A model generated the notes under the pieces. The model was not told the DNA's origin and ran no database searches. It saw nothing but the letters and a program-made list of their open reading frames with translations. From BOG-938 sp048498155 (GTDB taxonomy: Bacteria > Pseudomonadota > Alphaproteobacteria > Caulobacterales > Caulobacteraceae): a stretch of 29,913 bases of DNA. Positions 1 to 6,848 of the stretch are shown here, in pieces. The stretch's first letter is position 1. Each line of letters opens with the position of its first letter. Where the stretch lies: the NCBI GenBank assembly GCA_048498155.1, contig JBEHYN010000036.1:1-29913 (forward strand). The letters are read 5' to 3'. A program made the position numbers and the translations under genes.

Positions 1-27
1 GAAGCGCCGCTTCTCAGGGTCGGACAT
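1..27 (-). CDS. N-terminus of an unidentified leftward gene (partial)
   Basis: Only the first nine codons are in the window, reading MSDPEKRRF on the minus strand. The ATG is preceded by a good ribosome binding site (AGGAG about seven bases upstream), which is the main evidence that this is a real start. The gene runs off the left edge, so neither family nor function can be given. It is divergent from the Hpt gene that begins near 78. Confidence 0.5.
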
Positions 28-49
28 ACATTCTCCTTACGAGAACTGT

Positions 50-78
50 CCCCTAATTTCCCTGTCTCATTTTAGGGG
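50..78. repeat. Inverted repeat CCCCTAA/TTAGGGG in a divergent intergenic region
   Basis: CCCCTAA at 50-56 and TTAGGGG at 72-78 are perfect 7-bp arms separated by 15 bases. The right arm touches the GTG start proposed for the Hpt gene. It could be an operator shared by the two divergent genes, or part of a REP-like palindrome: ACTGTCCC at 45-52 also occurs in the hairpin before purU (3225-3232). Function is not determined. Confidence 0.4.
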
Positions 79-533
79 TGCACTCCAGTATCGTGTCGCG
101 ATATATCTCCGGCGCGCCGGGGGCAGACCATCACTCCAGCAGGGCGACTCTGCCCGATGTCGATGCGCCTGATGTGGACGAGGCCTACCTAGATGGCTTG
201 GCCCTGCTCTGCCCTGCCGCCCGTTTCACCGATATGCTCGGCATCTACCTGGAAAATTCACGCGCGCGCTTAGAGCGTGTAGAATTCTTTGCGATCGACA
301 AGGATATGGAAGCGATCGTGCGGGAGTCCCACGATTTGAAGAGCACATCGGGGAACTTCGGGGCCCGCCGCCTGCAATATTTGGCCGAACAACTCGAGGT
401 GGCCGGCAAGGCTGGCGATATAGAGGCTGTAATGACTCTCTTGCCGTCGATACGCGTTGCTGCGGACACGGCCTGGGCTATTATCGCAGCGCGGCGCACC
501 TCGCCCCCTAAGGCATCGCGGCGGGCGTCATAG
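78..533 (+). CDS. Hpt-domain histidine phosphotransfer protein
   Basis: A 151-residue protein with a single Hpt domain. The phosphorylatable histidine is His85 in the motif HDLKSTSGNFGA (85-96), where the following Lys-Ser-x-Ser-Gly helix signature is typical of Hpt four-helix bundles. Such proteins shuttle phosphoryl groups between hybrid kinases and response regulators in the cytoplasm. The first ~30 residues look disordered, and the GTG start at 78 abuts its own purine-rich stretch (TTTAGGGGTG). The true start is therefore uncertain, and an in-frame GTG at 93 is an alternative. A single-domain response regulator lies convergently 92 bp away (626-1069), which makes it a plausible phosphotransfer partner; this is inference from proximity. 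No kinase is visible in the window. Confidence 0.85.
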   Translation: MHSSIVSRYISGAPGADHHSSRATLPDVDAPDVDEAYLDGLALLCPAARFTDMLGIYLENSRARLERVEFFAIDKDMEAIVRESHDLKSTSGNFGARRLQYLAEQLEVAGKAGDIEAVMTLLPSIRVAADTAWAIIAARRTSPPKASRRAS

Positions 534-551
534 ACGGACGTGAAGAGGGCG

Positions 552-572
552 AAAAAATGAGCGCTTCGCTCA
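552..572 (-). terminator. Intrinsic terminator of the response regulator gene
   Basis: On the minus strand a TGAGCG-AAG-CGCTCA hairpin (558-572) is followed directly by six T residues (552-557). It lies about 55 bases past the response regulator stop, in the right orientation for it. Confidence 0.7.
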
Positions 573-625
573 GCCCCACGTCAACATATTGAGAATCAGT
601 CAGGATCTGTGATCCGTGGCCCGGA

Positions 626-1069
626 TCAGGCCGTCGATGATTTGGCCGTAGCCCCGCCTTGGCCCGTGACGGGAAGGCGGCGGCTTGTCCAATGCTCGAC
701 CCGCGCCAATAGCCGATCGGCGTCGAACGGTTTGACAATGAAGTCATTGCCACCCGCCGCCAATCCAGCCCGAACATCGTCACTTGACTTCTTCGCCGTC
801 AAGAACGCGATCGGCGTCTGTTGCAAAGACCAGATGGAGCGAAGGCGGCGACAAGTTTCAAAGCCATCCATCTCTGGCATTTGCACGTCCAAGAGGATGA
901 GCCTGGGACCCGCGCGTTGGGCGAGGCTGATGCATTCCAGTCCGCTGCCCGCGCCGAAAAACGTGTAGCCCTGAGCTTCGACTAAGGCTTGGAGAACCAT
1001 GATGTTCTCAACATGATCGTCCACGCCGATGACAATTTTTGCCTTTCTTGCGGGATCGACGCTAGACAT
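626..1069 (-). CDS. Single-domain response regulator (receiver domain)
   Basis: A 147-residue CheY-like receiver with no output domain. The acidic pocket is Asp17-Asp18, the phosphoacceptor is Asp61 in LILLDVQMPEMDGF, the switch Thr is Thr91 (FLTAKKS), and the conserved Lys is Lys113 (VKPF). About 25 residues after the receiver form a low-complexity tail with no recognisable domain. It would act as a phosphorylation-dependent protein-protein switch or as an intermediate in a phosphorelay. It is convergent with the Hpt gene at 78-533 and has its own terminator at 552-572. The alphaproteobacterial SdrG/LovR subgroup with the FATGUY motif is not matched, since this protein has AFLTAKK at that place. 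The specific pathway is unknown. Confidence 0.9.
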   Translation of the reverse strand: MSSVDPARKAKIVIGVDDHVENIMVLQALVEAQGYTFFGAGSGLECISLAQRAGPRLILLDVQMPEMDGFETCRRLRSIWSLQQTPIAFLTAKKSSDDVRAGLAAGGNDFIVKPFDADRLLARVEHWTSRRLPVTGQGGATAKSSTA

Positions 1070-1136
1070 CGTGCCTGACCTTCGCCCTCCCGACCGGACA
1101 CAGGCTCACACCCACCGTCCTGATCATTTCTATTCC

Positions 1137-1162
1137 GCACCTGCGCCTATTCGCGCAGGTGC
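1137..1162. repeat. Perfect 10-bp hairpin upstream of the response regulator
   Basis: GCACCTGCGC (1137-1146) and GCGCAGGTGC (1153-1162) are perfect complements with a 6-base loop. It lies 68 bases upstream of the response regulator start, in a 265-bp gap that holds no gene. There is no adjacent T-run in either direction, so a regulatory palindrome is more likely than a terminator. Confidence 0.45.
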
Positions 1163-1334
1163 TTCAGGTTGCGATCAAAAACGTAATTTAGGCGTTAACA
1201 ATACAGCCGAATTCGGAATAACCGTAAGCGGTGTTCGGGCAGTCCTAGTGTGCTTTTTCGAATTTTAAGTCCGCTCCAAGTTTGACCCCACTCGGTGGCC
1301 GAACTTCAAATTAAGCGCACTGTTCTCGTAAGCT

Positions 1335-1517
1335 CTACCGGAGGACTTGGTCGCTTACTTTGTCCTGAATCTTGCCAATCGTGTTCTGGGCGGAGCCTGC
1401 CGCCTTTTCAGCGGCGCCTTCGGCTTGAAGCCGTTCGCTGCCGATGGCCTTGCCGACCGCTTGCTTGATCGAGCCGGCGGCTTTGCGGCCGGCGCCTTCC
1501 ATTCGATTGGTGCTCAT
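1335..1517 (-). CDS. CsbD-family stress protein
   Basis: A 60-residue protein of the CsbD-like family. It shows the usual pattern of two similar amphipathic segments rich in Gly, Ala, Lys and Gln (residues ~5-25 and ~30-52, with motifs GSIKQAVGKAIG and GSAQNTIGKIQDK). The start MSTNRMEG is preceded by AGGAG at suitable spacing. CsbD proteins are induced in the general stress response of many bacteria; the biochemical role is not known. A perfect GGAAC-N17-CGTT promoter sits at 1556-1581 in the same orientation, so control by an EcfG-type sigma factor is likely. A second CsbD-family gene is at 17418-17597. Confidence 0.9.
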   Translation of the reverse strand: MSTNRMEGAGRKAAGSIKQAVGKAIGSERLQAEGAAEKAAGSAQNTIGKIQDKVSDQVLR

Positions 1518-1555
1518 GGAGGTGTCTCCTAAAACGATGTTGATAACCCCATATG

Positions 1556-1581
1556 AACGGCAAGATCAGGCCAAACGTTCC
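1556..1581 (-). promoter_or_regulatory. EcfG/SigT-type general stress promoter of csbD
   Basis: On the minus strand GGAAC (1581-1577), 17 bases, then CGTT (1559-1556). This matches exactly the alphaproteobacterial general-stress consensus GGAAC-N16/17-CGTT. It is about 40 bases upstream of the CsbD start codon. Confidence 0.8.
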
Positions 1582-1619
1582 CTTTGATAGTCAAAAAATG
1601 TAACAATAACAGTATGGTA

Positions 1620-1670
1620 ATGAAAGAAAGCCTTCCCGGCTCAGATGGAGATATCTGAACCGGAAAGGCT
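1620..1670 (-). terminator. Intrinsic terminator downstream of the DUF1328 gene
   Basis: Arms at 1629-1646 and 1653-1670 form an 18-bp stem with a 6-base loop. The two mismatched positions are C/A on the plus strand but become G-U pairs in minus-strand RNA, which fixes the orientation. A T-rich run (TTCTTTC) follows on the minus strand. Confidence 0.75.
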
Positions 1671-1740
1671 CCAAATCGAATAGTCGCAGCCGGGCTGGAA
1701 TGGGTCTGACTGCTTCAACAACAAGCGCCCAGGGTGCGTA

Positions 1741-1914
1741 TCAGGTGACCGAGCTTCCGCGCAGGGCGCGCATCACGAACGACACGACCAGCAGCACCAG
1801 GAAGATCATGAACAGCAGCTTGGCGATCGACGCCGCCAGACCTGCCAGTGAAAAGAAACCAAAGAAGCCGGCGACAAGCGCCAGGATCAAAAAGGTCAAG
1901 GCCCAACCCAGCAT
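1741..1914 (-). CDS. DUF1328 small membrane protein (YtjA-like)
   Basis: A 57-residue protein, MLGWALTFLILALVAGFF onward, with two hydrophobic helices (about 3-23 and 28-48). It is rich in Leu, Val, Phe and Ala and has a short basic tail (MRALRGSS). This matches the DUF1328/YtjA family of inner-membrane mini-proteins, whose function is unknown. The ATG at 1914 has a strong ribosome site (GGAGGAG). A perfect EcfG-type promoter (1959-1984) lies upstream and an intrinsic terminator (1620-1670) downstream, so it is a complete single-gene stress-regulated unit. It is divergent from the hemerythrin gene. Confidence 0.88.
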   Translation of the reverse strand: MLGWALTFLILALVAGFFGFFSLAGLAASIAKLLFMIFLVLLVVSFVMRALRGSSVT

Positions 1915-1958
1915 GCTAACATCTCCTCCAAATGACCACCCAAACGGCTTGGGCGCTT

Positions 1959-1984
1959 AACGCAGTGGCCCTGATCAGCGTTCC
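1959..1984 (-). promoter_or_regulatory. EcfG/SigT-type promoter of the DUF1328 gene
   Basis: Minus strand GGAAC (1984-1980), 17 bases, CGTT (1962-1959). It is an exact consensus match, 45 bases upstream of the ATG at 1914. Confidence 0.8.
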
Positions 1985-2018
1985 TTAAAGCTCCGCGCGA
2001 AAGCGTGATCGAAACGGT

Positions 2019-2043
2019 GGAACCGGCGTTCTGGGGCGCCGTT
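2019..2043 (+). promoter_or_regulatory. EcfG/SigT-type promoter of the hemerythrin operon
   Basis: GGAAC (2019-2023), 16 bases, CGTT (2040-2043), an exact consensus match. It lies 63 bases upstream of the ATG at 2106. Its -35 element is only 34 bases from that of the divergent DUF1328 promoter, forming a back-to-back stress promoter pair. Confidence 0.8.
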
Positions 2044-2105
2044 GTAACTGGGTTCGTCCCGATGGCGCGCGACGGCGCCCCGCCACAAACAACAGGATCA
2101 AACCC

Positions 2106-2636
2106 ATGACCAACCAACCGACTCCAGCCCGTTCGGCCTCCAAAAGTCCCGCCCGCACACGGCGCACCGGGACTAGAGACCCCTTGGCGATCAGCCTGCT
2201 GAAACAGGACCATCAGGACGTCGCTGGCATGTTCGATGACTATGAGCAGTTGGACGCGCCGGCCGAGAAACTAAAGCTGTTTCAGAAGATCGCCCTGGCC
2301 CTGAAGGTGCACACCCAGATCGAGGAAGAAATTCTATACCCGGCCGAGCGCGGCGAGGTTGAGGACGACGTCCTGGACGAGGCCTATGTCGAGCACGACG
2401 GCGCCAAAAAGCTGATCGCCGAGATCGAAGCTATGCAGCCCACCGACCAGTTCTACGACGCCAAGGTCAAGGTTCTGGGCGAGTACATCACGCACCACGT
2501 CAAGGAAGAAGAGCAGCCCGGCGGCCTATTCGCCCAGGCCAAGCGGGGCGACGAGAACCTCGATGCGATGGGCGAACGCCTGCAGCAGCGCAAGCAGGAA
2601 CTAACGGCTCAGTTGAGCGTGAGCTCACCTAACTGA
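2106..2636 (+). CDS. Hemerythrin HHE cation-binding domain protein
   Basis: A 176-residue protein with one hemerythrin-like four-helix bundle spanning about residues 26-165. Likely di-iron ligands are His36 (KQDHQDV), His69 and Glu73 (VHTQIEEEILYP), His97 (VEHDGA), and His130/His131 with Glu134-136 (THHVKEEE). The first 25 residues are Arg/Ser/Pro-rich and look disordered. Such proteins bind O2 or NO or handle iron in the cytoplasm under oxidative or nitrosative stress; the ligand is not predictable here. It is the first gene of a three-gene unit (2106-3060) driven by the perfect EcfG-type promoter at 2019-2043, and the next gene starts 17 bases after its stop. Confidence 0.9.
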   Translation: MTNQPTPARSASKSPARTRRTGTRDPLAISLLKQDHQDVAGMFDDYEQLDAPAEKLKLFQKIALALKVHTQIEEEILYPAERGEVEDDVLDEAYVEHDGAKKLIAEIEAMQPTDQFYDAKVKVLGEYITHHVKEEEQPGGLFAQAKRGDENLDAMGERLQQRKQELTAQLSVSSPN

Positions 2637-2653
2637 ATATCGGAGGACCGCTC

Positions 2654-2851
2654 ATGCCGCGAGGCGACAAGTCCAGCTACACCGACAAGCAGGAACGCCA
2701 GGCTGATCATATCGCGCACAGCTACGAGGCGCGCGGCGTGGGCGAAAAGGAAGCCGAGCGACGGGCCTGGGCCACAGTCAACAAAGAGGATGGCGGCGGC
2801 AAGAAAAGCGGTTCTGGCCGCGCCGCCGCCGCAAACCACAGGAGACCATAA
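2654..2851 (+). CDS. Small conserved basic protein in the stress operon
   Basis: A 65-residue, highly charged protein. Residues 1-45 carry a conserved block (MPRGDKSSYTDKQERQADHI, then EKEAERRAWATVNKE), followed by a Gly/Lys/Ser-rich tail (GGGKKSGSGR). Homologues are widespread in proteobacteria and are often labelled plasmid stabilization protein, a label I would not trust. No catalytic motif is visible. GGAGG lies just upstream of the ATG. Its TAA overlaps the ATG of the next gene by one base (TAATG), which implies translational coupling. By position it is co-transcribed with the hemerythrin gene under stress control. Confidence 0.8.
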   Translation: MPRGDKSSYTDKQERQADHIAHSYEARGVGEKEAERRAWATVNKEDGGGKKSGSGRAAAANHRRP

Positions 2852-3060
2852 TGCTAGGCATCGATCACAAGCACCGCGAACGTCCGGCCCCGGAAACGGA
2901 AGGTCCTCACTCCCGGCGTATCAAGAGCAAACCCGGCAAGCCGGACCAACTGGCCCCGCAACTTGAGAACGCCGAAGACCGGCAGGAAGCCTTGATCGAC
3001 GAAGGCATCGAAGAAAGCTTTCCGGCGAGCGATCCGCCGAGCCCCAAGCACATTACCTGA
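2851..3060 (+). CDS. Small acidic protein with EESFPASDPPS tail
   Basis: A 69-residue, hydrophilic, probably disordered protein. The C-terminal motif IEESFPASDPPSPKH (about 53-67) is recurrent in short alphaproteobacterial stress-associated proteins. Function is unknown. It is the last gene of the EcfG-type hemerythrin unit, and its start codon shares one base with the preceding stop. No clear intrinsic terminator follows. Confidence 0.75.
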   Translation: MLGIDHKHRERPAPETEGPHSRRIKSKPGKPDQLAPQLENAEDRQEALIDEGIEESFPASDPPSPKHIT

Positions 3061-3205
3061 TCAATTTGAGGGTCAGCCCATCGGTCTTAGCGGGCGGGTA
3101 ACGCCGTCACAGCGGGTCGCGGAGTGTAGCGTCTCGGAGCGCGGCCTCCAAACCTCTCGCACCTGCCCCCAATTCCTTGCTTGATTCAACGCCGTGTTCG
3201 ATCAA

Positions 3206-3232
3206 GGAACAGTCCCCGCTGCGGACTGTCCC
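3206..3232. repeat. REP-like palindrome in front of purU
   Basis: GGAACAGTCC (3206-3215) and GGACTGTCCC (3223-3232) form 10-bp arms with one mismatch and a 7-base loop. The hairpin ends two bases before the purU ATG. The only purine-rich ribosome-binding-like stretch (AAGGA, 3204-3208) is at its far side, so the fold could affect translation. The 174-bp gap 3061-3234 holds no other feature I can support. Confidence 0.5.
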
Positions 3233-3234
3233 GA

Positions 3235-4098
3235 ATGTCGAACAAGCCCTACATCCTGACCCTGATCTGTCCCAACCGCCCCGGCATTGTCGCGGCGGTG
3301 TCGACCCACCTGTTCGAGGTCGGCTGCAATATCCTTGAAGCGCACCAATACGACGACACCGAAACCGGGCGCTTCTTCATGCGGGTGGTGTTCAACGTTG
3401 TGAGCGAAGATGGCCTGATTGGCCCCTTGCGGGCCGGCTTCGCGCCGGTGGCTGAGCGGTTCGCCATGGACTGGACCTTGCGTGACTCTGAGGACCTGCA
3501 ACGGGTGCTGATCCTCGTCTCGCGCTATGACCATTGTCTGGCGGACATTCTTTACAATTGGCGCAGCGGCGATCTGCCTATGACCATCACGGGGGTGGTG
3601 TCCAACCATCCTCGCGCGACCTACGCCGGCCTGGATTTCACCGGCCTGGACTTCCATCACCTGCCCGTGACTCCCGACACCAAGGCCGCTCAGGAGGCGG
3701 AAATCTGGCGCATCGCTCAGGAGACCCGGACCGAGGTGGTGGTGCTGGCGCGCTACATGCAGATTCTGTCGGCCGACCTTGCTGCCAAGCTGTCGGGCCG
3801 CTGCATCAACATTCACCATTCCTTTCTGCCCAGTTTCAAGGGCGCCAAGCCCTACCATCAAGCGCACGCGCGAGGGGTCAAGCTGATCGGCGCCACCGCC
3901 CACTATGTGACCGCCAACCTGGACGAAGGGCCGATCATCGAGCAGGACGCCGAACGCATCGGCCATCAGAGCTCGCCGGAAGACCTGGTGCGCAAGGGCC
4001 GCGATATCGAGCGGCGGGTGCTGTCGCGCGCCCTGTCCTTCCATCTGGAGGGAAGGGTGCTGATAAACGGTTCCAAGACCGTGGTCTTCCGAGAGTAG
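3235..4098 (+). CDS. purU: Formyltetrahydrofolate deformylase
   Basis: A 287-residue protein that hydrolyses 10-formyl-THF to formate and THF, balancing the one-carbon pool. Residues ~5-85 form an ACT regulatory domain (ILTLICPNRPGIVAAVSTHL). Residues ~90-280 form the formyltransferase fold. The catalytic triad expected from GART/PurU is present: Asn192 and His194 in INIHHSFLPSF, and Asp230 in NLDEGPIIEQD. I chose the ATG at 3235 because it gives the usual family N-terminus; a longer in-frame reading from 3181 adds 18 atypical residues across the palindrome. folD starts 26 bases downstream, so the two folate genes are probably co-transcribed. Confidence 0.93.
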   Translation: MSNKPYILTLICPNRPGIVAAVSTHLFEVGCNILEAHQYDDTETGRFFMRVVFNVVSEDGLIGPLRAGFAPVAERFAMDWTLRDSEDLQRVLILVSRYDHCLADILYNWRSGDLPMTITGVVSNHPRATYAGLDFTGLDFHHLPVTPDTKAAQEAEIWRIAQETRTEVVVLARYMQILSADLAAKLSGRCINIHHSFLPSFKGAKPYHQAHARGVKLIGATAHYVTANLDEGPIIEQDAERIGHQSSPEDLVRKGRDIERRVLSRALSFHLEGRVLINGSKTVVFRE

Positions 4099-4124
4099 GA
4101 TAGTGGCAAGCAGGAGCTGGCGGC

Positions 4125-5027
4125 ATGGGCGCGGTGATCATTGACGGCAAGGCGGAAGCGGAACGTCTGCGCGGCAAGGTGGCCGTCGCCGTAGCCGAGC
4201 TGAAAGCCAAGCACGGCCTGACCCCGGGTTTGGCGGTGGTGCTGGTGGGTGAGGACCCGGCCAGCGCCATCTATGTCCGCAACAAGGGCGAGCAGACCTT
4301 GGCTGCGGGGATGCATTCGGTGACGCACAAGCTGCCGGCCGATGCGACCGAAGCGGAAGTGCTTGGTTGGGTGGACAGGCTGAACGCCGACCCGGCGATC
4401 CACGGCATTCTTGTGCAGTTCCCCGTGCCTGAGCACATGAGCCAGGCCAACATCGTCGCCAGGATCAGTCCGGACAAGGATGTGGACGGGCTGACGGTGA
4501 TCAACGCCGGGCGCCTGGCCTCGGGCCTGCCGGGCCTGTTTCCCTGCACGCCCAACGGCTGTCTCATCCTCTTGCGCAACGCGCTGGGTGATCTGCAGGG
4601 CAAGTGCGCTGTGATCGTCGGGCGCTCCAATCTGATGGGCAAGCCGATGGCCCAGCTGCTGCTCCAGGCCGATTGCACGGTGACCATCGCTCATTCGCGC
4701 ACCCTCGATCTGCCGGCCGTCTGCCGCGAGGCCGACATCTTGGTGGCGGCGGTAGGCCGGGCCGAGATGATCAAGGCCGAGTGGGTCAAGCCGGGCGCGG
4801 CCGTGATCGACGTCGGCATCAACCGCGTACCGTCGCGCGATCCCGAAGCCGCCGCCGCGGGCAAGACCCGCGTGGTGGGCGACGTGGCTTTCGACGAGGT
4901 CAAGGAGGTCGCCGGCTGGATCACGCCGGTGCCGGGCGGGGTAGGGCCCATGACCATCGCCTGCCTGATGCGCAACACCGTCCAGGCGGCCTGCCGGCTG
5001 CATGGCGTGGCCAGTCAGCTCGACTAG
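4125..5027 (+). CDS. folD: Methylene-THF dehydrogenase/methenyl-THF cyclohydrolase
   Basis: A 300-residue bifunctional FolD, full length for the family, which interconverts 5,10-methylene-THF and 10-formyl-THF with NADP. Visible signatures are the catalytic Tyr50 and Lys54 (ASAIYVRNK), DKDVDGL near residue 125, the Rossmann-type motif GRSNLMGKPMAQLL near 166-179, and the C-terminal family motif PVPGGVGPMTIACL. The preceding purU consumes the product of this enzyme, so the pair sets the 10-formyl-THF level. A surface-glycan block begins 109 bases downstream in the same direction, and a link to it is only speculative. Confidence 0.96.
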   Translation: MGAVIIDGKAEAERLRGKVAVAVAELKAKHGLTPGLAVVLVGEDPASAIYVRNKGEQTLAAGMHSVTHKLPADATEAEVLGWVDRLNADPAIHGILVQFPVPEHMSQANIVARISPDKDVDGLTVINAGRLASGLPGLFPCTPNGCLILLRNALGDLQGKCAVIVGRSNLMGKPMAQLLLQADCTVTIAHSRTLDLPAVCREADILVAAVGRAEMIKAEWVKPGAAVIDVGINRVPSRDPEAAAAGKTRVVGDVAFDEVKEVAGWITPVPGGVGPMTIACLMRNTVQAACRLHGVASQLD

Positions 5028-5136
5028 TCGGTGTGGGCGAGGCGCCGCACGGGGTCGTCTTATGGTTAATCGGTCATCAAGGGTTGGGGGACGAACATCG
5101 GCATACGATCCGACTCGTTAGTTGAAGGTCCCCCAC

Positions 5137-6846
5137 ATGGCTGCGGTCGCTGCTGCCCAGGCGCTGGATTTTGGCGCCGAACTGGACGCCGCGCGACGGG
5201 AGGTCCTGCAGGGACGTCCTAGCCTGGCCATTTCGCGATTGCAGGCCCTGGCGGCGGACGATCCGTCCAACCCACTGGTCGCCTATTGGCTGGCCGCGGC
5301 TTTAGGCGCCGCCGGGCGGTGGGACGAGCACAGGTCCATGCTGCAGGCCGCCCAGACCTTACATGCGTACAAGCTGATCCAATCCTGCGACATCGATCCG
5401 GCCCGTCTGGAAAGCGATCCGGCCTTCGCCGCCCAGGTGGCCGAGGCCTTCTACGCCCAGCACATGGTGGCCGCCGCCTCGGTGGCTTATGGTTTGGCTT
5501 GCGCACGGCCAGATGTTCCGCTGCGGGTCTTATTAGGCCATGGCCTTTCGCTGCAGCATCAGGGACGCAACGAAGAGGCCGTGCAGGCTTTCACCCGAGC
5601 CCATAAGGCCTATCCCAACGACCTGATCGCCCACAGCTTCCTGCTCTACGCCCTGTTCTACATGCCCGATGGCGTGCGGCGGCACGCGCAGGAGGCGCGG
5701 CGCTGGGCCAGGGCTTTCGAGCACCTGCCGATCCCGCTGCGGTCCAGCTATCCCAATCCCCCGGCCAAGGAACGGCGGCTGCGCCTGGGTTATGTGCTGC
5801 CCACGGCGTCCGGCGGACAGGCGCGTCAGTTCTTGTCGCCGGTGCTGCAGCATCACGATCCGTCGCGGGTCAGCGTCTTCCTCTATGTCAACGACGCAGG
5901 CGCGGAGGTCGGCGTCGGCGCCCACGCCGTGCGCTCGGTCGGCCATCTGGATGACGAGGCCGCCGCCGCCCTGATCCGCCAGGACGGCATCGACGTGCTG
6001 GTCGATCTGTGGGGCCATACGGCGGGCGGACGTCTCGGGGTGTTCGCGCGCAAACCCGCGCCGGTTCAGGCCTCTTGGCTCAACTATGTCCAGACCACGG
6101 GACTGGAGGCGGTGGACTATCTGATCCACGCCGATTGCTTGAAGGTCCCCGGCGCTCAGGAGCATTGCACCGAGACCCTTTGGTATCTGGGTCCGACCAT
6201 CTGTCCGTTCCGGCCCGATCCGCGGCCCGAGCCGACCCCGACTCCCGCCCTGGCGCAGGGCTTGGTCACCTTCGGTAGCTACAATCATCCGGCCCGGCTG
6301 AACGACCAGACGGTCGCCGCTTGGTCAGCCATCTTGAGTCAGGTTCCCGGCTCGCGGCTGGTTTTGCGCTACCGCTACTATCAGGACGAGGTGCTGCAGA
6401 ACGTCACCTTGATGCGCTTTGTCGCGCACGGGATTGAACCCGATCGCATCCAGTTCCGCGAGCCCCTGAGCCAGCCGGACTATTACCGCTCTTACGCCGA
6501 GATCGATCTGGCGCTTGACCCCTCGCCCAACCCTGGCGGCACCACCAGCCTGGACGCCGTGGCCAACGGCGTGCCCTTGCTGACCCTGGCCGGCGAGGAC
6601 TATTTCGCGCGCATCGGCTTGGCGGTGATCGAGCCGCTGGGCCTGGATGAACTGATCGCCTCGGACTGGGACGACTACATCGGGCGCGCTGTGGCCCTGG
6701 CGAGCGATCCGGTCGGCCTGAACGCCCTGCGCGCCAAGACAAGGAGCGCCTTTGACGCCTCCGAGCGGCGCGACGAACCCGTCTTCACCCGCCGGCTGGA
6801 AGACACTTTTGTCGAAATGTTCCGGCGTTGGGAAGTTGGAGCCTGA
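5137..6846 (+). CDS. TPR-containing GT41 (O-GlcNAc transferase-like) glycosyltransferase
   Basis: A 569-residue cytoplasmic protein. Residues 1-200 are Ala-rich helical repeats of TPR type (AISRLQALAADDPSNPLVAY; later GRNEEAVQAFTRAHKAYPND). Residues ~210-565 match the catalytic region of SPINDLY/OGT-like proteins. Recognisable blocks are APVQASWLNYVQTTGLEAVDY, LVTFGSYNHPARLNDQTV, and PSPNPGGTTSLDAVANGVPL followed by FARIGLAVIEPLGLDELIA. Family enzymes transfer a sugar from a UDP-sugar to Ser/Thr of proteins; donor and target are unknown here. I prefer the ATG at 5137 (AAGG eight bases upstream) to an in-frame TTG at 5122. It heads a tight five-gene run: the next ATG is two bases after its stop. 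Confidence 0.9.
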   Translation: MAAVAAAQALDFGAELDAARREVLQGRPSLAISRLQALAADDPSNPLVAYWLAAALGAAGRWDEHRSMLQAAQTLHAYKLIQSCDIDPARLESDPAFAAQVAEAFYAQHMVAAASVAYGLACARPDVPLRVLLGHGLSLQHQGRNEEAVQAFTRAHKAYPNDLIAHSFLLYALFYMPDGVRRHAQEARRWARAFEHLPIPLRSSYPNPPAKERRLRLGYVLPTASGGQARQFLSPVLQHHDPSRVSVFLYVNDAGAEVGVGAHAVRSVGHLDDEAAAALIRQDGIDVLVDLWGHTAGGRLGVFARKPAPVQASWLNYVQTTGLEAVDYLIHADCLKVPGAQEHCTETLWYLGPTICPFRPDPRPEPTPTPALAQGLVTFGSYNHPARLNDQTVAAWSAILSQVPGSRLVLRYRYYQDEVLQNVTLMRFVAHGIEPDRIQFREPLSQPDYYRSYAEIDLALDPSPNPGGTTSLDAVANGVPLLTLAGEDYFARIGLAVIEPLGLDELIASDWDDYIGRAVALASDPVGLNALRAKTRSAFDASERRDEPVFTRRLEDTFVEMFRRWEVGA

Positions 6847-6848
6847 GT

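Noticed and set aside
3966..5003. A 345-codon minus-strand frame over folD
   Set aside because: folD is unmistakable in the plus direction. The antisense product is His/Gly/Arg-rich with no family features.
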